This document shows, piece by piece, positions 46,744-56,562 of a stretch of DNA of 64,000 nucleotides. Numbering within the stretch: the first letter of the stretch is position 1; every line of letters begins with the position of its first letter. Source of the stretch: Pseudorhizobium banfieldiae (lineage in GTDB: Bacteria > Pseudomonadota > Alphaproteobacteria > Rhizobiales > Rhizobiaceae); assembly GCF_000967425.1 (NCBI RefSeq), contig NZ_FO082820.1, positions 4,175,732 through 4,239,731 on the forward strand. The letters are read 5' to 3'. Below the pieces are notes generated by a model that saw only the letters and a program-made list of their open reading frames with translations, was not told where the DNA came from and ran no database searches. A program made the position numbers and the translations under genes.

Positions 46744-48276
46744 ATGGTGGCGCGTGTCTCTACGGTTGCATTTCAGGGTATAGAAGGCGTTCCTGTCGAA
46801 GTTCAGGTGATGGTCTCTCCCGGCAAGCTGCTGATGCCGATTGTCGGGCTTCCCGACAAGGCGGTGGCGGAAAGCCGCGAAAGGGTCCAGGCAGCCCTCC
46901 ATGCCTCCGGACTTTCGCTTCCGCCCAAGAAGGTGACGGTGAACCTTGCGCCGGCCGATCTTCCCAAGGAAGGCTCGCACTTCGATTTGGCCATCGCGCT
47001 CGGTCTCATGGCGGCCCTTGGCGCCATTCCGGCCGATGCCCTGTCCGGCTATGTCGTCATTGGCGAACTGAATCTCGATGGCACCTTGGCGCCGGTGGCC
47101 GGCGCGCTTCCGGCGGCGATCAGCGCGAATGCGCTCGGCAAGGGCCTGATATGTCCGGCGGACAGCGGGGCCGAGGCAGCCTGGGCCGGATCCGATATCG
47201 ACATCCTGGCGCCCCGGAGCCTGATCGCGCTCGCCAACCATTTTCGCGGTACGCAGGTTCTCTCCCGGCCGCAGCCGGCCGTGCGCGCACTGCCGGCAAA
47301 CCTGCCGGACCTGATCGACATAAAGGGACAGGAGAGTGCCAAGCGCGCGCTGGAGGTAGCCGCCGCAGGAGGTCACAACCTGCTGATGGTCGGTCCCCCC
47401 GGCTCGGGGAAGTCGATGTTGGCGGCACGCCTGCCGTCTATCCTTCCGCCTTTGTCTGCGGCGGAACTTCTCGAAGTCTCGATGATCCATTCCATCGCTG
47501 GCCAGCTCTCCGGCGGCAAGCTTTCGGACCGCCGTCCGTTCCGCACGCCGCATCACTCTGCCACCATGGCCGCTCTCGTGGGCGGCGGGTTGCGGGCAAA
47601 GCCTGGCGAGGCTTCACTCGCCCACCACGGCATTCTCTTCCTTGACGAGTTCCCGGAGTTCGCGCCGCAAGTGCTGGACGCGCTGCGCCAGCCACTCGAG
47701 ACGGGGGAATGCGTTATTGCCCGCGCCAACCACAGGGTCTCCTATCCGGCCAGCATTCAGCTTGTTGCGGCAATGAACCCGTGTCGCTGTGGCATGGCCG
47801 GAGAGCCTGGCCACACCTGCGCGCGCGGGCCGAAATGCGTGTCGGATTATCAGGGGCGTATTTCAGGGCCGTTGATGGATCGGATCGATATCAGGATCGA
47901 TGTGCCGGCAGTCTCTGCAGCCGATCTCATCAAGCCTCGGCCGGCTGAGGCGAGCGCCGACGTCGCAAGACGCGTCGCCGCCGCTCGTGAGCGGCAGCAG
48001 GAGCGCTTCCGGGCGGAAGGGGCGCCACATGTCTCGACCAACGCACGGTGCTCCACTGCGTTGATCGAGAAGATCGCCGAGCCGGATGCGGGGGGACTTC
48101 AATTGCTGCGCGATGCGGCGGAGAAGTTGAAGTTCTCCGCGCGCGGCTACCATCGGGTCCTGAAGGTCGCCCGCACGCTTGCCGACCTCGATGGATGCGA
48201 TACCGTCAGTCGCATCCATCTGGCCGAAGCGATCTCCTACCGCATGGCAGGGGAGCGGCTCTCGGCGGCGGCCTAG
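46744..48276 (+). CDS. YifB family Mg-chelatase-like AAA ATPase
   Basis: A 510-residue protein: an N-terminal ChlI-type (Lon-protease-like) domain (MVARVSTVAFQGIEGVPVEVQV), the AAA ATPase core with P-loop VGPPGSGKSMLA (near residue 218) and Walker B ILFLDEFPEF, and a C-terminal Mg-chelatase domain with a zinc-like CRCGMAGEPGHTCARGPKC. In E. coli the homologue is called YifB or ComM; ComM acts as a branch-migration helicase in natural transformation. Here the role is inferred from family only. It converges on cysK. Confidence 0.94.
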   Translation: MVARVSTVAFQGIEGVPVEVQVMVSPGKLLMPIVGLPDKAVAESRERVQAALHASGLSLPPKKVTVNLAPADLPKEGSHFDLAIALGLMAALGAIPADALSGYVVIGELNLDGTLAPVAGALPAAISANALGKGLICPADSGAEAAWAGSDIDILAPRSLIALANHFRGTQVLSRPQPAVRALPANLPDLIDIKGQESAKRALEVAAAGGHNLLMVGPPGSGKSMLAARLPSILPPLSAAELLEVSMIHSIAGQLSGGKLSDRRPFRTPHHSATMAALVGGGLRAKPGEASLAHHGILFLDEFPEFAPQVLDALRQPLETGECVIARANHRVSYPASIQLVAAMNPCRCGMAGEPGHTCARGPKCVSDYQGRISGPLMDRIDIRIDVPAVSAADLIKPRPAEASADVARRVAAARERQQERFRAEGAPHVSTNARCSTALIEKIAEPDAGGLQLLRDAAEKLKFSARGYHRVLKVARTLADLDGCDTVSRIHLAEAISYRMAGERLSAAA

Positions 48277-48312
48277 AAGAGACAGCGAATGGTTGGTGGC
48301 GATTAGCGGGTA

Positions 48313-48334
48313 GCGGACGGACGCATCCGTCCGC
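48313..48334. terminator. GC-rich hairpin between converging yifB and cysK
   Basis: GCGGACGGA (48313-48321) pairs perfectly with TCCGTCCGC (48326-48334) around a four-base loop, midway between the stops of yifB-like and cysK genes. There is no T-run, so it may stop transcription weakly or protect 3' ends. Confidence 0.4.
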
Positions 48335-48352
48335 CACTCGGCATCAGGATGT

Positions 48353-49321
48353 TCAGCCGCCCAGACCTTCGAACAACGCCGTGGACAGGTAGCGCTCGGC
48401 GAAGGAGGGGATGATGACGACGATGTTCTTGCCCGCGTTCTCCTCGCGGCTACCCACCTTGATCGCCGCGGCGAGTGCCGCGCCGGAGGATATGCCGACC
48501 GGCACGCCCTCCAGCCGGGCGACGAGCCGTGCCGTCTCGAACGCCTCGTCGTTGGAGATCGTGACGACCTCATCATAGACGCCGGTATCGAGGATCTGCG
48601 GCGCGAACCCTGCACCGATTCCCTGGATCTTGTGGGGGCCCGGATTGCCGCCGGAGAGGACCGGGCTGTCGGTCGGTTCGACTGCAACCACCTTGAGCTC
48701 CGGCTTGCGACCCTTCAGCACCTGTCCCGCGCCGGTGATCGTGCCGCCGGTGCCGATGCCGGAGACGAGGATGTCGATCTGGCCGTCCGTGTCGTTCCAG
48801 ATCTCCTCCGCCGTCGTCTTGCGGTGGATCTCAGGGTTAGCTGGGTTCTCGAACTGCTGCGGGATGACGGCGTCGGGAAGGGTGGAGGCAAGCTCCTCAG
48901 CTTTGGCGATGGCGCCCTTCATTCCCTTCGGGCCTTCCGTCAGCACCAGTTCGGCGCCGAGAAGGGCGAGCATCTTGCGGCGCTCGATCGACATCGTCTC
49001 GGGCATGGTCAGGATCAGCTTGTACCCCTTGGCGGCGGCCGCGAAGGCGAGCGCAATGCCGGTATTTCCGGATGTCGGCTCGACCAGCGTCGTCTTGCCG
49101 GGGGTGATCTTGCCCTGTGCTTCCAGGCTCTCGATCATCGCCACGCCAATACGGTCCTTGACCGAAGCGATCGGATTAAAGAACTCGAGCTTGGCGAGCA
49201 GGTTCGCCTTGACGCCCTTCTCCTTCGCCAGCTTGTCGAGGCGGACGATGGGCGTATCGCCGATCGTCTCGGTGATGGAGGAATAGATCCGGCCGCGGCC
49301 GGGCTTCTTTGTGTCTGCCAT
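48353..49321 (-). CDS. cysK: Cysteine synthase A (O-acetylserine sulfhydrylase)
   Basis: A 322-residue PLP enzyme that makes cysteine from O-acetylserine and sulfide. The PLP lysine is Lys55 in IASVKDRIG, the substrate loop is [13 protein letters not shown] and the phosphate-binding loop is [12 protein letters not shown]. The start at ATG 49321 follows AGGGAGAG; an in-frame start at 49378 would add an untypical leader. It is monocistronic, converging on the yifB-like gene. Confidence 0.96.
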   Translation of the reverse strand: MADTKKPGRGRIYSSITETIGDTPIVRLDKLAKEKGVKANLLAKLEFFNPIASVKDRIGVAMIESLEAQGKITPGKTTLVEPTSGNTGIALAFAAAAKGYKLILTMPETMSIERRKMLALLGAELVLTEGPKGMKGAIAKAEELASTLPDAVIPQQFENPANPEIHRKTTAEEIWNDTDGQIDILVSGIGTGGTITGAGQVLKGRKPELKVVAVEPTDSPVLSGGNPGPHKIQGIGAGFAPQILDTGVYDEVVTISNDEAFETARLVARLEGVPVGISSGAALAAAIKVGSREENAGKNIVVIIPSFAERYLSTALFEGLGG

Positions 49322-49452
49322 GATGCTCTCCCTAGATTGCCGATAGGGTAGGGCGACTTTTGCTTCAAGGCCAGCCACGACGCATCGGATCCGGGAGATG
49401 CTGCGGAATTTTGTTCCAAGGGGAGGGCAGGCCGAGGCAGGGCTTGCTCAAT

Positions 49453-49917
49453 TCACACACCGGTTGATCCGAAGCCCCCGGCGCCCCGCAAGGTCTCTCC
49501 TGTCTCGCTCACCTCTTCGACCTGCACCTGTGTCACGGGGGCCACGACCATTTGCGCGATGCGCATCCCGCGCGAGATCTCGAAGTTCTCCTCGCCGAGA
49601 TTGACGAGTAGTACCTTCACCTCGCCGCGATAATCGCTGTCGATCGTACCGGGCGTGTTGAGGCAGGTGATGCCGTGCTTGAAGGCAAGGCCGGAGCGCG
49701 GGCGGATCTGTGCCTCGAATCCTTCGGGGATCTCGAGGATGAAGCCAGTCGGCACCAGCTTCCGTTGCCCCGGCTTCAGTGTCAGCGTCTCGTCCTCCGC
49801 GATCGCGGCCCGCAGATCCATCCCCGCTGCCCCGTGGGTCTCATAGCTCGGTAGCGGCAGTCCTGCCCCATGCGGCAGTCGCACCAACCTGAGGGCCGGA
49901 CCAATGATGTCGCGCAT
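49453..49917 (-). CDS. dut: dUTP diphosphatase
   Basis: A 154-residue trimeric dUTPase that removes dUTP and provides dUMP for dTTP synthesis. Motifs 1 ([10 protein letters not shown]), 2 ([11 protein letters not shown]), 3 ([20 protein letters not shown]), 4 ([10 protein letters not shown]) and 5 ([10 protein letters not shown]) are all present in order. A TTTGAGGAGA-like site is not obvious, but the start [14 protein letters not shown] is family-typical. It diverges from prfC. Confidence 0.97.
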   Translation of the reverse strand: MRDIIGPALRLVRLPHGAGLPLPSYETHGAAGMDLRAAIAEDETLTLKPGQRKLVPTGFILEIPEGFEAQIRPRSGLAFKHGITCLNTPGTIDSDYRGEVKVLLVNLGEENFEISRGMRIAQMVVAPVTQVQVEEVSETGETLRGAGGFGSTGV

Positions 49918-50001
49918 GCCGTGTCTCCTTTGTTTTCGAGGTGAATTGCATAAAGCCGGCCGGATCGCTAGATAGGCGCCAACTGACAGGATTTACCGGA
50001 C

Positions 50002-51585
50002 ATGGCTGAAAGTCTCGCAGAGGCGGTATCCCGCCGCCGCACCTTCGCGATCATCGCGCACCCGGACGCGGGTAAGACCACGCTCACCGAAAAGCTGCTG
50101 CTGTTCGGCGGCGCAATCCAGCTTGCCGGCGAGGTGAAGGCGAAGAAGGACCGCATCCAGACCCGCTCGGACTGGATGAAGATCGAGCGCGAGCGCGGAA
50201 TCTCCGTCGTCACATCGGTGATGACCTTCGAATACGAAGGCAATGTCTTCAACATTCTCGACACCCCGGGCCACGAAGACTTTGCGGACGACACCTACCG
50301 TACCCTGACGGCGGTGGATGCGGCCGTCATGGTCATCGATGCTGCAAAGGGCATCGAGCCGCGCACGCTGAAGCTCTTCGAGGTCTGCCGGATGCGCGAT
50401 ATTCCAATCATCACCTTCGTGAACAAGATGGACCGCGAGAGCCGCGATCCGTTCGAGATCCTGGACGAGGTCGAGGAGAAGCTGGCGCTCGACACGGCGC
50501 CTGTCACCTGGCCCGTCGGCCGCTCGAAGACGTTCTGCGGCTCCTACAATCTGGCGAACAACACCTTTCGCGGTGCAGACACACAGGTGGAGCCGCTGCC
50601 GGTGAATGGACCGCAGAGCGTGGCCGACCGACTTCCGGAAAACGAACGCGCGGCCTTTGTCGAGGAGACGGAACTCGCCAGGGAGGCGTGCCGTCCCTTC
50701 GACCGCCAGTCCTTCCTGGAAGGGCATATGACGCCGGTCTTCTTCGGTTCGGCGCTGCGCAATTTCGGCGTTCGCGATCTCATCAACGCGCTGGGAGCCT
50801 TTGCGCCGCCACCGCGCGACCAGGTGGCGGATGTGCGCACGGTTCATGCCAATGAAGACAGGATGACGGCCTTCGTCTTCAAGATCCAGGCGAACATGGA
50901 CCCCAACCATCGCGACCGCATCGCCTTTGCCCGCATCTGCTCGGGAAAGCTCGAGCGCGGCATGAAGGCGCGGCTGGCGCGCACCGGCAAGCAGCTCGGG
51001 CTGACTGCACCGCAGTTCTTCTTTGCGTCGCAGCGCCAGCTTGCCGATACGGCCTATGCCGGCGATGTCGTCGGCATCCCGAACCACGGCACGCTCCGCA
51101 TCGGTGATACGCTGACAGAGGGCGAGGCGCTGGTCTTCCAGGGCGTGCCGAACTTCTCGCCGGAAATCCTGCGCCGCGTGCGGCTGGAAGATGCCATGAA
51201 GGCGAAGAAGCTGAAGGAGGCTTTGCAGCAGATGGCGGAAGAGGGGGTCGTCCAGCTCTTCCAGCCGGAGGACGGCTCGCCGGCGATCGTCGGCGTCGTC
51301 GGTGCACTGCAGTTGGACGTGCTGAAGGAGCGCCTGTCGGCCGAATACGGCCTGCCGGTCTCCTTCGAGATGGCGCGGTTCTCCGTCTGCCGCTGGATCT
51401 CTGCGGACCAGCCGGCTGATCTCGAGAAGTTCATCAACCAGCGCCGCGGCGACATCTGCCGTGATCTCGACGGCGATCCCGTCTTCATGGCCCAGGACGC
51501 ATTCTCGCTGCGTTACGAGGCGGAGCGCTATCCCGCCATCAAGATGGTCGCAATCAAGGAGTATCACGTCGCCAAGGCGGCGTGA
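50002..51585 (+). CDS. prfC: Peptide chain release factor 3
   Basis: A 527-residue translational GTPase that recycles RF1/RF2 from the ribosome. G1 is AHPDAGKTTLTEK, the effector region is RGISVVTSVMTF, G3 is DTPGHEDFADD and G4 is FVNKMDRE. The length equals E. coli RF3 (529), and AEYGLPVSFEMARFSVCRWI near the end fits domain 3. It converges on otsA; two short inverted repeats (51593-51607 and 51606-51631) lie between them. Confidence 0.97.
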   Translation: MAESLAEAVSRRRTFAIIAHPDAGKTTLTEKLLLFGGAIQLAGEVKAKKDRIQTRSDWMKIERERGISVVTSVMTFEYEGNVFNILDTPGHEDFADDTYRTLTAVDAAVMVIDAAKGIEPRTLKLFEVCRMRDIPIITFVNKMDRESRDPFEILDEVEEKLALDTAPVTWPVGRSKTFCGSYNLANNTFRGADTQVEPLPVNGPQSVADRLPENERAAFVEETELAREACRPFDRQSFLEGHMTPVFFGSALRNFGVRDLINALGAFAPPPRDQVADVRTVHANEDRMTAFVFKIQANMDPNHRDRIAFARICSGKLERGMKARLARTGKQLGLTAPQFFFASQRQLADTAYAGDVVGIPNHGTLRIGDTLTEGEALVFQGVPNFSPEILRRVRLEDAMKAKKLKEALQQMAEEGVVQLFQPEDGSPAIVGVVGALQLDVLKERLSAEYGLPVSFEMARFSVCRWISADQPADLEKFINQRRGDICRDLDGDPVFMAQDAFSLRYEAERYPAIKMVAIKEYHVAKAA

Positions 51586-51648
51586 TCACGACAGCTGAGG
51601 CTCAGCTCACGCCGGCAAAGTAAAGCGTGAGGTGCGTCTCGCCGCCTC

Positions 51649-53022
51649 TCAAGCCTGCAGATCCTTGAGGAAATCGTCGCACCAGCGCATGACATCGCGC
51701 TCGAGAAGGTGGTCCATCATGCCACGCCACCGCTCCTGCCGCTCTTCCAGCGACATGCTGAGGCCACGGGCGATGGCATTGGCCGTACCCTCGATGTCAT
51801 AGGGGTTGACCAGCAGCGCCCCTCGAAGTTCCCGGGCGGCGCCGGCGAAACGGGAAAGCACGAGAACACCGGGATCTTCCGGGTCCTGCGCCGCGACATA
51901 CTCCTTGGCAACCAGGTTCATGCCGTCGCGCAACGGAGTGACCAGTCCTATCTTGGCAAGCCGGTACAAGCCGGCAAGCACCGGGCGGCCGATCGAGCGA
52001 TTGATGTAGCGGATGGGCACCCAGTCCACCGTGCCCATGGCGCCGTTGACCCGGCCCGCCTGTTCGGCCACGGTGCGCTGCATCGCTTCATACTCCGGCA
52101 CTTCCGAGCGGGATTTCGGCGTGATCTGAAGGTAGGTCACCTTGTTGTGGTAGCCTGGGTTCGCCTTGACGAACTGTTCGAAGGCGTCGATCCGCTGGGT
52201 GATCCCCTTGGAATAGTCCAACCGGTCCACACCGATGATCAGGTCGCGCCCTTCAATGCTCTGTCGCGCCTTTCGCACCATGATGTTGCTCGCCGCCTTG
52301 CGGGCGAAGTCGGCGAACACGGCCGTCTCGATGCCGATCCCGTAATAGCCCCCCCTGAATGTCCTGCCATAGGAGGTGAACCGCCCATCGCCGAGGGCCT
52401 CGCCAATGCCCTCGCGCACGAGGCCGCCCCCAAAGTTCGAGAGATCGTGGTCGGTCTGGAAGCCCACGAGATCATAGTGCGACAGGCCGCGCATGATTTC
52501 CTCATGCACCGGCATGGTGAACAGCACGTCGGCCGGAGGCCATGGGATGTGCAGGAAGAAGCCGATCTTGTTCTTGAAGCCCATCTGCCGCAGTTCCGCC
52601 GCGAGCGGGATCAGGTGATAGTCATGCACCCAGATGACGTCGTCCTCCTGCAACAGCGGTGCAAGACGATGCGCAAGGAAGCGGTTCACGCGGAAGTAAC
52701 CGGCCATTTCCTTGCGGCCGTACTCGGCTAGGTCGAGACGGTAATGGCAGATCGGCCAGAGAACGCGATTGGCGAAGCCCTCGTAGTATTCCTCCACGTC
52801 CGTCTTCGTCAGGTCAGTCAGCGCATAGGTGATATTGCCATGCTGCTGCTGGGCGAGTGGCTCAGGCTCACGGGAACCGCTGGACTTTCCGGACCAGCCC
52901 ATCCAGATTCCGCCCCGCTCCTGTAGAGCCGCCTGCAAGGCGACAGCCAGTCCACCGGCTGGCGCAGCCCCGCCCTTTGCCGGGAGTGTCACACGGTTCG
53001 AAACGACCACAAGACGGCTCAA
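51649..53022 (-). CDS. otsA: Trehalose-6-phosphate synthase
   Basis: A 457-residue GT20 enzyme making trehalose 6-phosphate from UDP-glucose and glucose 6-phosphate. VVSNRVTLPAKGGAAPAGGLAVAL is the N-terminal glucose-6-phosphate loop; VHDYHLIPLAAELR, GVDRLDYSKGITQRI and GMNLVAKEYVAAQ follow in the expected order. The start overlaps otsB by four bases (ATGA). Trehalose protects against osmotic and desiccation stress. Confidence 0.96.
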   Translation of the reverse strand: MSRLVVVSNRVTLPAKGGAAPAGGLAVALQAALQERGGIWMGWSGKSSGSREPEPLAQQQHGNITYALTDLTKTDVEEYYEGFANRVLWPICHYRLDLAEYGRKEMAGYFRVNRFLAHRLAPLLQEDDVIWVHDYHLIPLAAELRQMGFKNKIGFFLHIPWPPADVLFTMPVHEEIMRGLSHYDLVGFQTDHDLSNFGGGLVREGIGEALGDGRFTSYGRTFRGGYYGIGIETAVFADFARKAASNIMVRKARQSIEGRDLIIGVDRLDYSKGITQRIDAFEQFVKANPGYHNKVTYLQITPKSRSEVPEYEAMQRTVAEQAGRVNGAMGTVDWVPIRYINRSIGRPVLAGLYRLAKIGLVTPLRDGMNLVAKEYVAAQDPEDPGVLVLSRFAGAARELRGALLVNPYDIEGTANAIARGLSMSLEERQERWRGMMDHLLERDVMRWCDDFLKDLQA

Positions 53023-53882
53023 GCGGTTCTTCCTTTCAAGGATGATGGCAATGATGTTGAGGACGGAAATTCGGAACCATCGCCCGCTGTCGCTGCACGT
53101 GCGAGGGCCTGGCGAAGGTCCTCCGCCGATGCGATGATGCCACGGGCCTCTGTGCCCCCCGGGGCATCAGCGATGCGGATCGAGTGGCCACCCATTCGGT
53201 TGACGATCCGGAACATATCCTCGTCGGTCACGTCGTCGCCGATGGCGATCGGCCGCCGCCCCCGAAAGGGAGCTTCCTCAAGATAGGATTGGACCGCGCT
53301 TCCCTTATTAGCGCGCGCTGGCCGGATCTCGAAGACCATCTTGCCTCGCTGCAGGGTGAAATCGGAGCCGGCCTGGAGCAGGTAGAATTCCATCGCCTTT
53401 TCGACCTCGTCGCGCCACTCCGGTGCCTGGCGATAGTGCGCCGCAACCGCCGCTCCCTTATCTTCGACGAGAACGCCAGGCCATTGCCCGGCCGCTGCCG
53501 CAAGCGCAGTCTTCACCTCCTCGAAGGCCGATGTGGCCGCCACCGCGTCCACCGAGCCGTCGACCATGCGCCGTTCGGCACCATGCAGTCCGGCGACAGG
53601 AAGCTCGTAGGGTTTGAATAGCTTGTCGGCATAGGGAAGAGCCCGACCCGTCACCAGTGCGAGCGCTCCGTTCAGGCGCCTGGAAAGCGCCACAAGATTG
53701 CCAGGAAGATCAGGCGGTACCACGATAGCGTCCGGCGAGGGGGCGATATCGACGAGGGTACCGTCGATGTCGAGGAAGAGGGCCCAAGCCTCCGGTTCCC
53801 GCGTCAGCGCATCGACCAACCATTCGATCTGTTGAAGCGGCCCTTCCGGTGTCCCGGATTGCGACGGATCTGAGTGTTGCAT
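53019..53882 (-). CDS. otsB: Trehalose-phosphatase
   Basis: A 287-residue HAD-superfamily phosphatase that removes the phosphate from trehalose 6-phosphate. The nucleophile motif is LFLDIDGTLVDIAPSPDA (near residue 37), motif 3 region includes RPARANKGSAVQSYL and motif 4 is IGDDVTDEDMF. The first 30 residues are an extra N-terminal helix, possibly unneeded. It is the first gene of the otsB-otsA pair, coupled by a four-base overlap. Confidence 0.95.
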   Translation of the reverse strand: MQHSDPSQSGTPEGPLQQIEWLVDALTREPEAWALFLDIDGTLVDIAPSPDAIVVPPDLPGNLVALSRRLNGALALVTGRALPYADKLFKPYELPVAGLHGAERRMVDGSVDAVAATSAFEEVKTALAAAAGQWPGVLVEDKGAAVAAHYRQAPEWRDEVEKAMEFYLLQAGSDFTLQRGKMVFEIRPARANKGSAVQSYLEEAPFRGRRPIAIGDDVTDEDMFRIVNRMGGHSIRIADAPGGTEARGIIASAEDLRQALARAATAGDGSEFPSSTSLPSSLKGRTA

Positions 53883-54067
53883 GCGCCTTTATCTATATCG
53901 TTGAACCGACGTGACAAGATCGAGGCAGGGTCCGGCTGCCATGGAAGACGCGCCGGGCGGTCATAAATCCGCCATGCTCGGTGACCGATTTACGCCCCGT
54001 TAATGATCTGCGTTGAAACTTGTTTAACCGGCAGCATGCGCTGCCCGTGACCGAAGTCAGAGGGAAC

Positions 54068-54862
54068 ATGTGCCGCTGGGCAGCCTATCGCGGTGATCCG
54101 ATCTATCTCGAGGAGCTCGTCTCCTCCCCCGCCCATTCGCTGATCGAGCAGTCGCATTGTGCGACCCGGGCGAAGACTGCGACGAATGGCGACGGTTTCG
54201 GGATCGCCTGGTACGGAGACAGGCCGGAGCCTGGGCGCTACCGCGACATCCTTCCCGCCTGGTCCGACTGCAACCTGCGCAGCATTGCGCGCCAGATCCG
54301 TTCGCCGCTTTTCCTGGCCCATGTGCGAGCCGCGACCCATGGGGCAACCCGCCGCGACAACTGTCATCCCTTCGTACATGGACGCTGGTCCTTCATGCAC
54401 AATGGCCAGATCTCGGGCTTCGACCGCATTCGCCGGCGCATGGAAAGTCTCCTTTCCGACGAACTCTTCCATGCCCGCACCGGCACCACCGACTCGGAAC
54501 TTCTTTTCCTCCTGGCGCTGGAATTCGGGCTGGAGGTCGACCCTCATGCCGCCATCGCCCGCGCCATTGCGACCGTGGAGAGCCTTTCTGAGGAAGTCTG
54601 CGGCGACGTGCTCGTTCGCTTCACCGCAGCCTTCTCCAATGGCGAGGCGCTTTATGCGGTGCGCTATGCGACGGACGACAAGCCCCCTACGCTCTATGCC
54701 GCGCCGCTCGGCAATACGTTGAGCTACTGCCTCGTGTCCGAGCCGCTGAACGACGACACGGATTCCTGGGCGGAAATTCCCAATGGATCGATGATCGTCG
54801 TAAACGACCGCGGCCTCGATGCCGAGCCCTTCCTGCCGGAGGCGACGGCGCGAGCGGCCTAG
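54068..54862 (+). CDS. Class II glutamine amidotransferase (YafJ-like)
   Basis: A 264-residue Ntn-type glutaminase domain without a synthetase partner. The start ATG 54068 is fixed by the need for Cys2 as nucleophile (MCRWAAYRGDPIYLEEL). SHCATRAKTATNGDGFGIAWYG, FLAHVRAATHGATRRDNCHPF and HNGQISGFDRIRRRM are the usual conserved blocks. Stand-alone members such as YafJ or EgtC-like proteins deamidate glutamine or gamma-glutamyl compounds; the substrate is unknown. The gene converges on coaBC with a four-base overlap of stops. Confidence 0.88.
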   Translation: MCRWAAYRGDPIYLEELVSSPAHSLIEQSHCATRAKTATNGDGFGIAWYGDRPEPGRYRDILPAWSDCNLRSIARQIRSPLFLAHVRAATHGATRRDNCHPFVHGRWSFMHNGQISGFDRIRRRMESLLSDELFHARTGTTDSELLFLLALEFGLEVDPHAAIARAIATVESLSEEVCGDVLVRFTAAFSNGEALYAVRYATDDKPPTLYAAPLGNTLSYCLVSEPLNDDTDSWAEIPNGSMIVVNDRGLDAEPFLPEATARAA

Positions 54863-56085
54863 CGCTCTGCAAGCCGCTCGGCGATCAGGCGGGCGAGCCT
54901 GTCAGCCACTTCATCCTTGGTGAGATCCGGCCAGGCTTCCACGCCCGTTGGGGAGAGAACCTTCACGCGGTTGCGGCTTCCTCCCATGATCCCGGTCTCT
55001 GGGGAAACGTCATTGGCGACGATAAGGTCGGCACCTTTCCGCTCGAGCTTGCGGAGCGCGTTTTCCTCGATGTCCTGCGTCTCGGCCGCAAAGCCCACGA
55101 CCACCCGCGGGCGCTTCACGTGATGGCCCACGGTCTTCAGGATGTCCGGATTCTCCGTCAGGATCAGTGGGGCAGGGGCATCTCCTGCCTGCTTCTTGAT
55201 CTTCTGATCGGAGGAGGTGGCAACGCGCCAGTCCGCAACGGCCGCAACCATCACCGCGATGTCGACGGGCAGCCGCGACAGCACGGCACTATGCATCTCT
55301 TCCGCACGCTCGACATGAATCGTCTTCACGCCGGCAGGATCCGGAATTGTGACCGGCCCCGAGACGAGGGTGACGTCGGCCCCAAGACGGGCGAGAGCCG
55401 CCGCTATGGCATGGCCCTGGCGGCCCGACGAGCGGTTGGCAATGTAACGGACGGGATCAATGGGCTCATGAGTCGGTCCGGAGGTGACAAGCGCTGTCCG
55501 GCCTTCCAGCGGTCGATCACCGCCGCGAAGTAGGGCTGCGGCCGTCTCGGCGATCTCGACGGGTTCGGCCATCCGGCCGAGGCCTGCCTCGCCGGACTCG
55601 GCCATCTCGCCGCGCATCGGGCCGACGAAGCATATTCCGTCGGCGCGCAGCATGTCGACATTCCGCTGCGTTGCGGGTGCCGACCACATCTTCGGGTTCA
55701 TGGCGGGCGCTGCCAGCACCGGCTTGTCGGTAGCGAGCAGAACTGTGCTGGCAAGGTCGTTGGCGAGGCCATGCGCCATCTTTGCCAGAAGATCGGCGCT
55801 CGCAGGCGCAACCAGCACCAGATCGCAGTCGCGGGCGAGCCGGATGTGGCCGACATCCTGCTCGTCCTCGCGTGAAAACAGGTCGCTATAGACATGCGAG
55901 GCCGAAAGTGCCCCGACCGCGAGCGGCGTCACGAATTCCTGCGCGGCGGCCGTCATCACCGGCCGTACGTCCGCGCCGCGTTCCCTGAGCCGGCGGATCA
56001 GGTCGAGGCTCTTGTAGGCGGCGATGCCGCCCGTGATGATCAGAAGAATACGCTTGCCGCCAAGTTCCATGAAGAGACCCGCCAT
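54859..56085 (-). CDS. coaBC: Bifunctional phosphopantothenoylcysteine decarboxylase/synthetase
   Basis: A 408-residue fusion for two steps of coenzyme A synthesis. The N-terminal CoaC flavoprotein has GGIAAYKSLDLIRRL, VLVAPASADLLAKMAHGLANDL and the PAMNPKMW signature; the C-terminal CoaB has VTSGPTHEPIDPVRYIANRSSGRQG and KRKGADLIVANDV-like nucleotide-binding segments. The start may be ATG 56085 or ATG 56070 (MELGGKRILLIITGG). It diverges from two small alanine-rich genes. Confidence 0.95.
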   Translation of the reverse strand: MAGLFMELGGKRILLIITGGIAAYKSLDLIRRLRERGADVRPVMTAAAQEFVTPLAVGALSASHVYSDLFSREDEQDVGHIRLARDCDLVLVAPASADLLAKMAHGLANDLASTVLLATDKPVLAAPAMNPKMWSAPATQRNVDMLRADGICFVGPMRGEMAESGEAGLGRMAEPVEIAETAAALLRGGDRPLEGRTALVTSGPTHEPIDPVRYIANRSSGRQGHAIAAALARLGADVTLVSGPVTIPDPAGVKTIHVERAEEMHSAVLSRLPVDIAVMVAAVADWRVATSSDQKIKKQAGDAPAPLILTENPDILKTVGHHVKRPRVVVGFAAETQDIEENALRKLERKGADLIVANDVSPETGIMGGSRNRVKVLSPTGVEAWPDLTKDEVADRLARLIAERLAER

Positions 56086-56190
56086 GAGAATGCGGCGGAA
56101 GCTAAGCGTTTACCCCAGAAGTTGCAACTTGGGGCAAGCCGGACGGAACAGGGAAGGCTTGGCCAGCGTTTTGGGGAAAAGGAGAAAGCC

Positions 56191-56562
56191 ATGGCCAGGA
56201 AGAATGCCATTCCGAAGAAGGTGGCGGGTTTCAAGGTCCCGAAGACGATCCGCAAATCGAAGCCGTTAAAGGCCCTGCTGGCCAGCAAGACCGGGCGTGA
56301 CATCCTCGGCAAGGCGCTGGTAGCCGGGGCAGCAGCTGCTGCCGCGGTCCTGGCGGAGGAACGCGAGGAAGTTGCCACTGCCGGGAAGAAGGGGATGCGA
56401 AAGGGTGCGCGAACGATCGGGATCGCCGGAGACGCACTTCAAAGCGCTGCTCATGCGGCCATTGGGGTCGTGACGGAGTCGGCGCGCGCGCATCTGCCGG
56501 ACCAGAAGGAGGGCAGCAGCGGAAGGGACGAGCGCCCTTTCGGCAGCAGCGCTCGCCATTGA
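56191..56562 (+). CDS. Alanine-rich basic hypothetical protein
   Basis: A 123-residue protein with a strongly basic N-terminal half (MARKNAIPKKVAGFKVPKT, then IRKSKPLKALLASKTGR), a hydrophobic alanine run (ALVAGAAAAAAVLAEE, about residues 49-64) and a second amphipathic helix. The basic, lysine-rich opening suggests nucleic-acid or membrane-surface binding; no family is recognised. AAGGAG is well placed before ATG 56191. The stop overlaps the next gene's start, so the two are coupled. Confidence 0.65.
   Translation: MARKNAIPKKVAGFKVPKTIRKSKPLKALLASKTGRDILGKALVAGAAAAAAVLAEEREEVATAGKKGMRKGARTIGIAGDALQSAAHAAIGVVTESARAHLPDQKEGSSGRDERPFGSSARH

Noticed and set aside
49993..51567. 524-codon open frame antisense to prfC
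   Set aside because: It spans the whole prfC gene in reverse and has no domain; prfC motifs are complete on the other strand.
51593..51631. Two overlapping inverted repeats between prfC and otsA
   Set aside because: AGCTGAG-G-CTCAGCT and CTCACGC/GCGTGAG are real but short and lack a T-run, so I do not call a terminator.
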